From: Candidatus Electrothrix aestuarii
Lineage (GTDB): Bacteria; Desulfobacterota; Desulfobulbia; Desulfobulbales; Desulfobulbaceae
Assembly: GCA_032595685.2 (NCBI GenBank)
Contig: CP159373.1
Coordinates: 827,001 to 891,000, forward strand
Direction: 5' to 3'
Length of the DNA stretch: 64,000 nucleotides
The translations under genes and the position numbers were made by a program. How positions within the stretch are numbered: position 1 is the stretch's first letter; the number at the start of each line of letters is the position of its first letter. Below the pieces are notes generated by a model that saw only the letters and a list, made by a program, of their open reading frames with translations, had not been told where the DNA came from and did not search any database. Of this stretch, positions 25,949-34,551 are shown in pieces.

Positions 25949-26353
25949 TACTCCACAGCCCCATTGATAACCGTTTCGCATTCCTTTTGCACATTGTGAT
26001 AGGAATTCTTACAGCAAAGCGGGAATAACTACGATGATCTATCTCATGTCACTGATCTGCAGTAACTATCACGGCAGGATCGTGGATGTGGGGATGTAGA
26101 AAAGGGGGAAGGTACTGGATTCCCAACCCCTTCACACTGAATCCTTTTTACCCAGTCAAAGAAAGCAACTGCTCCCTTCTGATACAACACAAAAAGAAAA
26201 AGCAACATCCGTCACCCTCCCTTCAACAATCCATCCCCTACAAAACAGCATATCTCATCTATAACACGAAAGATTATCAATAACAAAAAACATCCTCTCC
26301 TATCCCCTCTCCCTCCTCCCCCTGACAACGTTCTTTCTATTCCCACAAAAAAC
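25949..26353. other. Non-coding stretch with a second DUF4469 remnant
   Basis: Apart from the fragment at 26023-26099 there is no credible gene. The sequence from 26150 to 26340 is C/A-rich low complexity (runs of CCCTC and AAAAAG) with no coding pattern. Confidence 0.4.
26023..26099 (+). pseudogene. Second, more decayed DUF4469 3'-end remnant
   Basis: AATAACTACGATGATCTATC corresponds to the DNYADLVSL stretch of the 25219-25400 copy, and AACTATCACGGCAGGATCGT through GGGGATGTAG matches its last codons. There is an in-frame stop and an 11-bp loss. It shows the end of this gene has been copied at least twice in 3 kb. Confidence 0.7.
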
Positions 26354-26383
26354 TTGACTTTTTTACCCACCATCCCTGATTAT
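26354..26383 (+). promoter_or_regulatory. Promoter of the riboswitch transcript
   Basis: TTGACT, 18-nt spacer, GATTAT (overlapping TATATA). It ends about 50 bp before the riboswitch core. Confidence 0.5.
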
Positions 26384-26429
26384 ATAAACATGGGTTGAGC
26401 CTGAGCGCCCCCTGCTTTCCACATAAAAC

Positions 26430-26512
26430 CGGAAAGCTGACAAAGCCACAGCCGTCGTGAGACGGTGTCGGAAAGCCACGGATCTCTGGGGAGGAGACCG
26501 CCGGGTTGCCAC
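26430..26512 (+). ncRNA. GEMM-I riboswitch (cyclic-di-GMP or cyclic GMP-AMP class)
   Basis: The core shows the three elements of the GEMM-I fold: hairpin CCGTC-GTGA-GACGG with a GNRA tetraloop, then GGAAAGCCACGG, then a second stem GGATCTC...GAGACC, and the closing CCGGGTTGCC. Known c-di-GMP members read ACGCAAAGCC at the junction, while Geobacter-type cGAMP members read GCGGAAAGCC. This one has GTCGGAAAGCC, closer to the latter. The ligand-deciding position on the 5' strand (G or A) cannot be fixed because the 5' strand AAAGCCACAGCC has an indel relative to both. It lies about 320 bp upstream of the PhnD-like gene on the same strand. No typical terminator stem follows directly. Confidence 0.7.
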
Positions 26513-26832
26513 CTTGTACATCTATCTGAACATGTCGAATACAATCTCAATATATAAGGATATATGCCCGTCCCAATATCTGGACAGAGGACGACTGACC
26601 CTTTCAGCTTGAATTTTTCCTCCCTCGCCCGTTCAAGCCGAACGAACACAAGGCGACCGTTGGCCTTACGGCTCAAACAAATGAAGATAATAACATATTT
26701 TTATTCTTTACTGGAAGGAACCCAGAGCTGACCTGAGGACTATGCTATCTTAAGCCAAAGAGAATAAGCCACCCTTCAGGTGGTAGCGCTCAAAGACGGA
26801 GTCATTTTCAGAAGAAAAAAAAGGAGGGAGTT
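26513..26832. other. Leader between riboswitch and the PhnD-like gene
   Basis: About 320 bp without a supported gene. It contains AAGGC/GCCTT and CCACC/GGTGG hairpins and ends in the strong site AAAGGAGGGAGTT before ATG 26833. It probably is the riboswitch expression platform and 5' UTR. Confidence 0.4.
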
Positions 26833-27735
26833 ATGATAAAAAAGCTTTTGGCAGCACTCACCCTGCTGCTCTTCTTCATCGTACCAAGCTTTGCCGCACA
26901 AAAAAGCACGAACGAAACAGTTAAAATAGGCATTCTTTCCTGGAACGGCCCGCTGGGCTTTAAGAAAAGCTGGGAAGGTATTGAAAAATATCTTAGTAAA
27001 GAGATCGGAAGGCCCTTTGAGCTGGTGCCCCTGGAGTTCAAAGAAGTTCTGCCCGCAGTACGCCAGGGCACAGTGGAATTTTTCACTGCTGACCCATCGA
27101 TGTTCATCAGCGCCAAGACAAAGTACGGAGCTGAGGAAATCCTGACCATGAAGCTTATTAATGCGGATTCTGTGGGTGCGGTCATCTTTACAAAAAAAGA
27201 TAACGACAAGGTAAGCCAGCTCCCCGACCTGAGGGGAAAAAAGTTCGGCGCCTTACACCGCTGGTCCTTCGGAGGCTGGCAGATGGCGGAAAAAGAATTC
27301 CGTGATGCCGGTATTGACCCCTACCCCTTTCTTCACACCCTCCGTTTTTTTGACAAACCCGATGCAGTGGTGCGGGCCGTCCTGAGCGGACAGGTCGACG
27401 CGGGTACTATCCCGGCCAGTATTCTGGAACGAATGGCCCGGACAGGAGCGATAAAAATGCGGGATGTAAAATTCCTCAACCAAAAAGATTACCCTGATTT
27501 CCCCTATGCTTGTTCCACCGAGCTTTACCCAGGTTTTCCCCTGGCCAAAACAGCCGCTGTCGGGCATACCCTGGCTCACGAGGTCGCCGATGCGCTCAAG
27601 GCGCTGAAGCCTGGAGATAAAATCCTGAAAGCTGCCCGGATCACAGGTTGGGTTGATCCGCTTGACTATACAGATTTAGAGGTCGTTCAATCACAGCTCA
27701 GAGGCGGTGGCTATACGGGACGACGACCGCATTAA
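26833..27735 (+). CDS. PhnD/transferrin-fold periplasmic substrate-binding protein
   Basis: The product is 300 residues, with a signal peptide (MIKKLLAALTLLLFFIVPSFAA). The mature protein follows the PhnD-like pattern: VKIGILSWNGP, KSWEGIEKYLSKEIGRPFEL, VEFFTADPSMFI, GAVIFTKKDN, LRGKKFGALHRWSFGGWQMA and VVRAVLSGQVDAGTIPASIL. No permease or ATPase gene is nearby, so it likely serves as a sensor or ligand-binding component rather than in uptake; the same fold occurs in sensor kinases. It is encoded behind a GEMM-I riboswitch, so expression should respond to a cyclic dinucleotide. It lies 12 bp upstream of the large membrane protein gene, likely cotranscribed. Confidence 0.8.
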   Translation: MIKKLLAALTLLLFFIVPSFAAQKSTNETVKIGILSWNGPLGFKKSWEGIEKYLSKEIGRPFELVPLEFKEVLPAVRQGTVEFFTADPSMFISAKTKYGAEEILTMKLINADSVGAVIFTKKDNDKVSQLPDLRGKKFGALHRWSFGGWQMAEKEFRDAGIDPYPFLHTLRFFDKPDAVVRAVLSGQVDAGTIPASILERMARTGAIKMRDVKFLNQKDYPDFPYACSTELYPGFPLAKTAAVGHTLAHEVADALKALKPGDKILKAARITGWVDPLDYTDLEVVQSQLRGGGYTGRRPH

Positions 27736-27747
27736 TCAGGTGTTGCC

Positions 27748-30700
27748 ATGAAGTACCAGTTATTTTCATCCGGACGCTTACTTGCCGGATCTGAAGAAAA
27801 AAAGAGCATTGCTCGGATTCAGCGCATAAGCAAGCTTTCAGCGGAGCAGATCCGGAAATCGCTACTCAATGGCAAGCCGAAAAAACTGCTCGCTTCCGAT
27901 GATAAAGAAAAAATAAAAAGAGCTGCCCTGGCTTTTCACAAAGCGGGCCTGGAAGTGAAGGTCCAAATCAGCCAAGCCCCTGCCCACGCTCCCCCGGCAG
28001 AGGCGAAAAAAAATGACGACCCCGGTAACATCGCGCCGAATAAAGAAAAAGGCCCACCCGAGAAGGTACGGATCGACACTGTACCGCACTCTACTGCCTC
28101 CCGCCGCACAAAGAAAAAAAGATCTTATGCTCGCTGCCTCCTCTCCTTTCTCCTTTTCCTGATCATCCTGGTCGGCGGAGCAAGTGGCTATGCCTGGTAC
28201 TGGCTGCACCGTCCCCTGCCCGCAGGTGTTCTTGCTGCGGAGCAGGCCCTGTTTGATGGCAATCTGATCATCGCAGGCCTGATTGATGTGAAAAAACTCA
28301 CTCTGCTGGAGCGCTACTGGTTTGGCGAACTGGATCCTCAGGCCCTGCCTTTGGAGACCCGTCAACAAGGACTGCTCAACAATCTCCTCTCCGGTCCTCC
28401 CAAATTTCGGGAAAATCTGAGCCATATCTTCTACGCCACCAGCATGCCTCCAGGTCAGGAACAGGGGACCCAGATACTCCTTCTGACCGGAAAATTCGAC
28501 GCGCAAACCTTACTTAAGACGCTGGGAAAATCTTTTAAGACCGAACAAATCGATACAAAGCGCTGGCAGCTCACTCCGTTATCCCCAGCTGATTCAAGCG
28601 CCGCCAACGCCGCCTGTGCGGACAAGACACCACAAAATACGGGTACCGCTTCCAGGCAACTCTATATCCACATTACCCCGGATCGCGTCATGCTCTTCAG
28701 CGACCTCCCCTATGCCGAGCATATCTGGGAACGCCTTTCCTCTGGTCAGCAGGCCGAACAGGACCCCAGCCGCTGGCAACATTACCGGCAAGGAAAATTC
28801 ATCAGCTTTATGCTGATCAGACCGGGCCAGACGAGCAAGGCCATCGGCGGGATACCGGGTCTCATGGCGCAGGGCGCGCTGACCAACACACCGCAGGTTC
28901 AGGAGATTGCTCTGGGACTGGAAGCCGATCCTCGCAAAGGAGGCCTCAATACCAATCTCCATGTAAACAGCAAGGATGCAACCTGGAATGCCTCCACCGC
29001 AACTGGCATACAACAAAAAATAAACGCACTGCAACAAGACAGGCGTTCCACCACGCCAACCCTGGCAGCTGTTCTTGCCCGGATCAAACCGAGCAGTGGC
29101 AGCAATGGCTTGGATATTGATGTTCGCGTAGATTCACAGCTTCTGGATGATCTCGTCACTGTGCTGCAAGAGGGCATCAACAGCATTTTTATGGGTATGT
29201 CGGAAGGAAATACCAATGGAGGAGAAAACTCTGAACAAATCAACGAGAAGCCAGCCACGTATCAGAACATCGACCTGAAGACATTGCCGGATTATCGTAA
29301 CGACGCCTTCCAATCCGAGCCGCCCCTGTTTATTGATGGTCCTTTTGCCGTGGATCTCAAATCCATCTCCCCTGATAAAGCCGGGATCATGAATCTCAAG
29401 CTTGAAGGCAAGGTCCAGCTCCCTGAAAATACCAGTGACAGCTTCAATACCACAGGAAAACTCACCATGCAGATTCTCTCTGTCCAGGATACTTCGGGGC
29501 AGGAACTGCTCAGGGATGAACATTGCATGAGTCGTAGCGAGCTCTCCGGCCTCAGTCCCAACCATGAGCCGGAGAGCAATACGATCTCTTGGCAGGATCA
29601 AAGCAGAGTTCAGAAACATGTCCGGCTCAAAGCAGATACCCCTGTTGAGCAGCTGCATAAGATCACTGGCCAGATCAGCTTTTCCGTCCCCACCCGAGTA
29701 CGCAAAATCTCCGTTCCCCTTCGGGCTGGAGAGGTTGTCGAGCAGGCAGGACTCCGCTTTTATCTCAACAGCATCAAAAAGAATGCTATCACGTACCAGA
29801 TTTCAGGGAACACCAGCCGTTTACTGGAAATCAGGGGCCTGAATAAAGCGGGCCAGGTGCTTCAACAGGGCTGGCTCATAGGTGACCAAAACAAAGGGCG
29901 GGCCACGCAAAATTTTTCTGGCCAGATAGAAGGATTGGAGATCTTTATTGCAGAGAATTTCTTTGAGAAAAAGAGCAAATTTGCGCTGAGCAACCTTTTC
30001 CAAGCCAAGGCCGCAGACAAAAAAGGCAAGGAGCCTGCTTGGTTTGCGCCCGAAAAAATCGATCTGAAAGACTGGAACGCCTATAAAAAACTCAACCTGA
30101 AGAAACTCCTCATCAATCCTGAAAAGGACTGGTATCTCAGCAACAAACAGACCAAGCCTATTGCTGAGGGCAGCTGGTCACCAATCCGCCTCTTCATCAC
30201 CCATACCCCGAAAGAATGGGGCAATAACCCCATAGCGCATCTCTATTTCCCGCAGCTGCAAGACCTGCCAGGAGTGCTCTCAGGGCTCAGCTCCCGGATT
30301 GAGGTACCTGCGCCCAAGGAGGGGCCCAAACTACGCTATCATCAGACCAGCTATTGGTATAATTCAACAACGGGCGAGATCCTCCAGAAACATCTTGTAC
30401 AAGGCAAGCCCTTTGCCCTGAACAGCTTTCCCCTGATAACCGGCCTTGCGGAGAAGCAGAAACTTGACCGACTCAAGGGCGAACTCATTTTTCGCCTCCC
30501 GCAGAAGACCCAGGTGGAACAATTCGCTCTGAAGGAGCTCTGGGCAGGCCAGAGCAAGGAAGGCATTACCGTGACCCTCACAGAGGTAGGCAGGGGAACA
30601 TTTCCCGGCTACAGCCTGAAGGTAGAAGGAGCCCTTGAAAAGCTGGTCAACCTGCACGGGATTGGAGCAGACGACGAACGGGTACTTGCCTCACCGATTA

Positions 30701-30837
30701 ACTTCCAGGAAGGTGGTTATTGGACGATGACTCTGCCCTTTGGTCGGGGCATAGAAAATATCGAACTGGTGATTGCTACTGAACAGAAAGTCTTGCACTA
30801 CCCTTTTGATTTCAAGGCAAAGTATCCGAAAGAATAA
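27748..30837 (+). CDS. Large single-pass membrane protein of unknown function (1029 aa)
   Basis: Residues 1-75 resemble the small domain that precedes DUF805/TM2-type membrane regions (FSSGRLLAGSEEKKSIARIQ, ...FHKAGLEVKV). A charged linker leads to one transmembrane helix (LLSFLLFLIILVGGASGYAWYW, about 132-153). The remaining 870 residues would be periplasmic. They contain a beta-rich array with repeated KLE/LKI-type strands, several KxxVPLRAGE- and TRVRKISVP-like edges and a C-terminal IENIELVIATEQKVLHYPF. I do not recognise an enzyme motif. Membership of one operon with the PhnD-like protein and control by the riboswitch suggest a cell-envelope role. The function is unknown. Confidence 0.7.
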   Translation: MKYQLFSSGRLLAGSEEKKSIARIQRISKLSAEQIRKSLLNGKPKKLLASDDKEKIKRAALAFHKAGLEVKVQISQAPAHAPPAEAKKNDDPGNIAPNKEKGPPEKVRIDTVPHSTASRRTKKKRSYARCLLSFLLFLIILVGGASGYAWYWLHRPLPAGVLAAEQALFDGNLIIAGLIDVKKLTLLERYWFGELDPQALPLETRQQGLLNNLLSGPPKFRENLSHIFYATSMPPGQEQGTQILLLTGKFDAQTLLKTLGKSFKTEQIDTKRWQLTPLSPADSSAANAACADKTPQNTGTASRQLYIHITPDRVMLFSDLPYAEHIWERLSSGQQAEQDPSRWQHYRQGKFISFMLIRPGQTSKAIGGIPGLMAQGALTNTPQVQEIALGLEADPRKGGLNTNLHVNSKDATWNASTATGIQQKINALQQDRRSTTPTLAAVLARIKPSSGSNGLDIDVRVDSQLLDDLVTVLQEGINSIFMGMSEGNTNGGENSEQINEKPATYQNIDLKTLPDYRNDAFQSEPPLFIDGPFAVDLKSISPDKAGIMNLKLEGKVQLPENTSDSFNTTGKLTMQILSVQDTSGQELLRDEHCMSRSELSGLSPNHEPESNTISWQDQSRVQKHVRLKADTPVEQLHKITGQISFSVPTRVRKISVPLRAGEVVEQAGLRFYLNSIKKNAITYQISGNTSRLLEIRGLNKAGQVLQQGWLIGDQNKGRATQNFSGQIEGLEIFIAENFFEKKSKFALSNLFQAKAADKKGKEPAWFAPEKIDLKDWNAYKKLNLKKLLINPEKDWYLSNKQTKPIAEGSWSPIRLFITHTPKEWGNNPIAHLYFPQLQDLPGVLSGLSSRIEVPAPKEGPKLRYHQTSYWYNSTTGEILQKHLVQGKPFALNSFPLITGLAEKQKLDRLKGELIFRLPQKTQVEQFALKELWAGQSKEGITVTLTEVGRGTFPGYSLKVEGALEKLVNLHGIGADDERVLASPINFQEGGYWTMTLPFGRGIENIELVIATEQKVLHYPFDFKAKYPKE

Positions 30838-30855
30838 AGCGAGGCTAGAGAGAGC

Positions 30856-31884
30856 CTATTGGACCGGATTCTCGCGCAACCATTCCTTTAATCTGCGAAA
30901 CGCCTGCTCTTCCAGATCTGCACAGATCCTCATTCTCTCGGCCATAGCCGGGTAGGTATCATCGGCAGTTCCCCGGCCCTTACAGATCCTGGCGGCCATC
31001 ACGGCAAACTGCCGCCAGCGATCTCCTGCCTCGGTAAAAAGGCTTGCGGCCTCAAGCAAGGCCTGATCCTGAAGCAGCTTACCGCTCTCCTGGAGAAAAG
31101 CTGCATACATAAAGCGAAAGCCACCACCACCGGTACCTATTTCCTCCTGCATCCGCACAGTATGCCCGAGATGCAGTTCTGCGCTCTCCTTGCCCAGGCG
31201 TTCCGGCCAACGCTCCAGCCTACCGGCCAAAAAGCGTATTCCTCGCACTCCTATCAATGGAAAAGGACTGCCGAGCATCATGCGGCAAACCGAATGAATC
31301 CCCTGCCGAATAAGGGCTGGCATATCCAAATGCTTTGGGGCCTGGCTGAGATAGTACATCTTGCCTTTCGGGGCTAAGGCACCGGCAGCAAATCGAGCCC
31401 GGGCTAAATCCACAGCAGGACAGCGCACCGGCTGGGGAAAGACCGGATCACTGATCAGATAGTCATCCCCCTCTTTGCCATAGACCACCAGGTTATGGGC
31501 ATTGAAGTGAAAGCGCAAGGCCCTGGGAAAATAGGGCAGCCAATAGACACCGGTCTGCAAGCCAACCGGGATGGAGTCAGCCAAGGCCGCATCCAGTTCC
31601 GCCATTGCCTGCTCCTGACTTCTGAAGCGTTTTTCAAACATCCTGATACCGGGAACCTTGCTCAAACGCTTGAGGATATGACCAGCCGCAGCACGATAGG
31701 TCACCAAGGGCAAGCCGTTCAGGCGAATAAAAGGAAAATAGCCGAAGAACAGCCCGCCACCAATTCCGAAGGTCATGGCCTCGGAAAGCTTGATACCGTG
31801 CCAGTTCAGGAGGTTCGCAGCTGCACCGCTTTCGCAATGGGCGGACTGGGTATGGGGAAAATCAATCAATAACTTGGCTTGCAT
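30856..31884 (-). CDS. BtrH N-terminal domain protein (cysteine-peptidase-like fold)
   Basis: The product is 342 residues. The N-terminus FPHTQSAHCESGAAANLLNW (His16-Cys17) with GIGGGLFFGY and later FHFNAHNLVVYGKEGDDYLI is the BtrH N-terminal signature, followed by a DUF4872-like helical half. BtrH transfers an acyl group from an acyl carrier protein in butirosin synthesis; homologues in other bacteria are mostly uncharacterised and probably act as acyltransferases or amidases with a Cys nucleophile. It ends an apparent minus-strand operon after a polysaccharide deacetylase and a PagL-like gene, so acylation or deacylation of an envelope molecule is a reasonable inference. No signal peptide is seen. 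Confidence 0.75.
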   Translation of the reverse strand: MQAKLLIDFPHTQSAHCESGAAANLLNWHGIKLSEAMTFGIGGGLFFGYFPFIRLNGLPLVTYRAAAGHILKRLSKVPGIRMFEKRFRSQEQAMAELDAALADSIPVGLQTGVYWLPYFPRALRFHFNAHNLVVYGKEGDDYLISDPVFPQPVRCPAVDLARARFAAGALAPKGKMYYLSQAPKHLDMPALIRQGIHSVCRMMLGSPFPLIGVRGIRFLAGRLERWPERLGKESAELHLGHTVRMQEEIGTGGGGFRFMYAAFLQESGKLLQDQALLEAASLFTEAGDRWRQFAVMAARICKGRGTADDTYPAMAERMRICADLEEQAFRRLKEWLRENPVQ

Positions 31885-31938
31885 AGACTTTTTCTTTTCA
31901 GGAATGGAGCAGCGGAGGTCTTCTGGTTCTCTTCTGGC

Positions 31939-32370
31939 TCAAAGGGATGACAGCTGCTTATAAACCGGCTCTTTGAGAAGCCCCTGGGCCAGATCTTCAG
32001 AGGAGACAAGAAAGACCTTGGCATACTTATCAAGGGTTTTCGGTCCCAGGCGACGAAAGATGAAGGGAACAAGATGGAGGCGAACAAGGCAACGGACCTG
32101 TCCAGTATACTGAGCCAGAAGGCCTGTGTCCATCTGATTAGCAACCATATAATAATGCAGGCAGCTCACCCGTCCTTGAGCTATCCGTTCCTTGGAGGCG
32201 GCAATATGCTGCTCTATTTCCACCCAGGCCTGACGGTTGACCACATTGACCGGTTGCCAGACAGAGCCGGAGAGCAATTCCTGCTCGCCCTGCTCATCCG
32301 CAACATAACTGACCGTATGCAGGCCGCCGGTAACGCTTTCTTCTTCTGTGTCGTTCCATTCCTGCTTCAT
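31939..32370 (-). CDS. Hypothetical protein paired with the BtrH-like gene
   Basis: The product is 143 residues. The N-terminal 40 are acidic; the rest is helical (WVEIEQHIAASKERIAQGRV, CLHYYMVANQMDTGLLAQYT) with an ending L..YAKVFLVSSEDLAQGLL. I do not recognise the family, but a short protein with a Y-Y-M-x-x-x-Q-M motif beside a BtrH-like gene suggests a dedicated partner. The start is directly next to the PagL-like stop (no gap), which fits a translationally coupled operon. There is no export signal. Confidence 0.6.
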   Translation of the reverse strand: MKQEWNDTEEESVTGGLHTVSYVADEQGEQELLSGSVWQPVNVVNRQAWVEIEQHIAASKERIAQGRVSCLHYYMVANQMDTGLLAQYTGQVRCLVRLHLVPFIFRRLGPKTLDKYAKVFLVSSEDLAQGLLKEPVYKQLSSL

Positions 32371-32979
32371 TCAGAAGGTCACTCCTACCAAGAGCTTAAA
32401 GGCGTTGAGGGGATCATTGGGATCCTCGCTGCCGTTATTGGAGATGTGGTGGAAGCGGGATTCCATGAGCAGTTTCCGATCGCCTTTCCAGGCATACTCC
32501 AGCCCAAGACCGAATTGATAATTCCCGTTCAGATCGGCGCCCATACCAGGGATATCAGCAAAATTATACACCGGCCCGCCGCCGCCGAACAGGTAAGGCT
32601 GCCAGACAGGGTCTGCGGTGAAAGTATAGGCACCAAGGAAGTTGATGCCCAACATTACCGATTCGTCAGGGCTGACCACCAGAGAAAGCGGCACTTCGAG
32701 AAAGATGGAGTGAAAGCCCTTGTACCAGCCAGATCCCATATCATCAATGATCCGATGATTATAGCGGGGGATCAGCTCCAAGGTCGTTACTCGCTCTTCA
32801 GTCTCTCCCCAGCCTGGTACGGATTGCCCATAGCCACCAAGGAATACCCGGCTATCTCGGGAAAAATCTAAGGGATCAACAAGTTCGGCGGCGTTGGTCT
32901 TTCCCGTACCTAATATGGTTGTGGCAGCAAGGCAACACAGAATAGACAAGGGACGAAGGAACTGCATATATTTTTTCAT
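32371..32979 (-). CDS. PagL-like lipid A 3-O-deacylase (outer-membrane beta barrel)
   Basis: The product is 202 residues, with a signal peptide (MKKYMQFLRPLSILCCLAAT...NAAEL). A series of amphipathic strands follows (VTTLELIPRYNHRI, FLEVPLSLVVSP, YQFGLGLEYAW). The C-terminus RFHHISNNGSEDPND holds the His-x-Ser-Asn motif of the PagL/acyloxyacyl hydrolase family (His178, Ser180), and the last residue is Phe (LVGVTF), the usual barrel-end signal. PagL removes the 3-O acyl chain of lipid A in the outer leaflet. The start at 32979 puts the signal peptide first; the frame to 33060 lacks support. It is in an operon with the neighbours below. Confidence 0.8.
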   Translation of the reverse strand: MKKYMQFLRPLSILCCLAATTILGTGKTNAAELVDPLDFSRDSRVFLGGYGQSVPGWGETEERVTTLELIPRYNHRIIDDMGSGWYKGFHSIFLEVPLSLVVSPDESVMLGINFLGAYTFTADPVWQPYLFGGGGPVYNFADIPGMGADLNGNYQFGLGLEYAWKGDRKLLMESRFHHISNNGSEDPNDPLNAFKLLVGVTF

Positions 32980-33076
32980 AACAGTCTCTGGCAAAATGGG
33001 GTGGCAGAAAAAAGACGTTGACCGAACTGACTTCGATCTTAGCATAGCAGCATTATTCAAAACAGCGACAAAAAAG

Positions 33077-33898
33077 TCAACAAGGTCCCGAGGGGGTTAA
33101 TCCCTTTTCCAAGTGCATCACCGGCCTCTGCAGGGCCTCTTCCATCGGAATCACCCTGCATTTACCCGTCAAACGCTGAAATAACAGATCGAATTCCGTA
33201 CATAACAAGGCACTCTCTTTCTTCTGAAAGGTCGGGAGGTCGTGAAGCATGATAATATCCCCCGGACGAACTTTGCGCATAATTTTATCTGCAAGCCCGA
33301 CAATCTGGCGATTACCCCGATCAAGGGCCCGGCAGCTGTAATTCACCGCGAGCAGCCCTTCCTGCTCTAAGACCTTTTTCAGGCGTGGTCCGGTAATGCC
33401 GACCGGCGGACGAAACAACAAGGGACGAACACCGGCGCTGACCAGCACCTCCTGGGTTCTGTGCAGATCTTGCTGAATGCTCTCCGTGCTGCGCAACATG
33501 AGGAAATAATCATGATCCCAGCTATGATGAGCAATGCTGTGGCCTGCGGCCAGGATCTGAGCAATCAGCTCAGGATGCTCAGCAGCTTTTTTTCCGATAA
33601 CAAAAAATGTTGCGGGCAAAGCATAGTGGGCAAGGAGGTCCAGCAGGATGGGGGTGAATTCCGGGGAGGGACCATCATCAAAGGTCAGGACAATGCCTTC
33701 CGTCCCTGGCTTTGCCCTGCTGATAACAGGCAGGAAAAAACTGATTCCCGGAAAGAATGGCGCAAGGAAACAGAGGAGCAGGAAGATCGATAAAGGGACA
33801 AGGGCCAGGGTTGGAAAAATAAAAAAGCAGAGTACAGCCGACAACAGAGCGACGATGCCGGTTTTTTCGGCCTTACAAAGCTTGGCAGGAATCAACAT
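33077..33898 (-). CDS. Polysaccharide deacetylase, membrane-anchored (NodB domain)
   Basis: The product is 273 residues. Two hydrophobic segments (about 15-58) precede the NodB domain: VLTFDDGPSP (Asp74, Asp75), HSIAHHSWDHD (His125, His129; the metal triad), FRPPVGITG and DIIMLHD. The enzyme removes acetyl or fatty acyl groups from glycans (chitin, peptidoglycan, lipopolysaccharide). It heads the cluster with the PagL-like, 143-aa and BtrH-like genes (97-bp gap), consistent with surface polysaccharide or lipid A remodelling. The catalytic domain probably faces the periplasm. Confidence 0.88.
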   Translation of the reverse strand: MLIPAKLCKAEKTGIVALLSAVLCFFIFPTLALVPLSIFLLLCFLAPFFPGISFFLPVISRAKPGTEGIVLTFDDGPSPEFTPILLDLLAHYALPATFFVIGKKAAEHPELIAQILAAGHSIAHHSWDHDYFLMLRSTESIQQDLHRTQEVLVSAGVRPLLFRPPVGITGPRLKKVLEQEGLLAVNYSCRALDRGNRQIVGLADKIMRKVRPGDIIMLHDLPTFQKKESALLCTEFDLLFQRLTGKCRVIPMEEALQRPVMHLEKGLTPSGPC

Positions 33899-33959
33899 CG
33901 GCTGTTACGGAAGTATATCAATACGGGAAACTGGAAAAATATCAACAGCGAGGCAAGAC

Positions 33960-33994
33960 AAAAAAAACCGGGCAACGTGATCACACGCGCCCGG
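33960..33994 (-). terminator. Rho-independent terminator of the two-CW gene
   Basis: On the minus strand CCGGGC/GCCCGG closes a 14-nt loop and is followed by eight T. It lies 25 bp past the stop of the gene at 34019. Confidence 0.8.
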
Positions 33995-34018
33995 CAGATT
34001 AAAAACCAAAGAGAAGGA

Positions 34019-34297
34019 CTATACAACAACAAGCAGCTCTGTATCTTCTTCTACCATCTGGTAAAAATCACATTCGCGGCATTTATTAAATTCTTCAATC
34101 ACGCAGCCGAAGGTCCCCTCGGAAAGATAAGCAGAGGCCACAACCCAACAGCAGCGCCCTCCGTTCTTTCCACCATGAATCCCATCAGCTCGCTCATCAA
34201 GTGCGGCGGGGCATACTCCAAGGAGTACGGAATTTCTACCACCCAGCTCTCTGCCGCAGTCTTTAAACTCCCAGCAGTTTACATGTTCCCTGTCCAT
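34019..34297 (-). CDS. Two-CW domain protein (Cys-rich, about 92 aa)
   Basis: The product shows NCWEFKDCGRELGG, then CPA, then GGKNGGRCCWVVA and a final NKCRECDFY. The two Cys-Trp pairs (CW...CCW) and the closing CxxCDF are the hallmarks of the small two-CW family common in deltaproteobacterial anaerobes. The eight cysteines suggest a zinc or iron-sulfur site. Function is unknown; the family often sits near regulators or sensor kinases. It is single, with its own terminator. Confidence 0.75.
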   Translation of the reverse strand: MDREHVNCWEFKDCGRELGGRNSVLLGVCPAALDERADGIHGGKNGGRCCWVVASAYLSEGTFGCVIEEFNKCRECDFYQMVEEDTELLVVV

Positions 34298-34551
34298 AAA
34301 TTACCCTCCCTGCCGAAAGCGAAAAAATTATCGAGTTAAATCAAGTTCAAAAAAATATACCTCTCATTATTTGCAGTATAATTATTTGTACCACACTTTG
34401 CAAGCAAAAAGCTTCCGTCAACCTTCTTTTTTTCGTGCCACAATGTATTATATCCGCTTGACACATAGTATTTATTGAACAACCAGAACGCACATGCACT
34501 CCCATGCGATCTGGGAAGAGAAAAAAAAACACCCCCCTCCAGTTCAAAAGT

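Noticed and set aside
26533-26613. 26-codon ORF between riboswitch and PhnD-like gene
   Set aside because: Short, with no ribosome-binding site and no coding bias.
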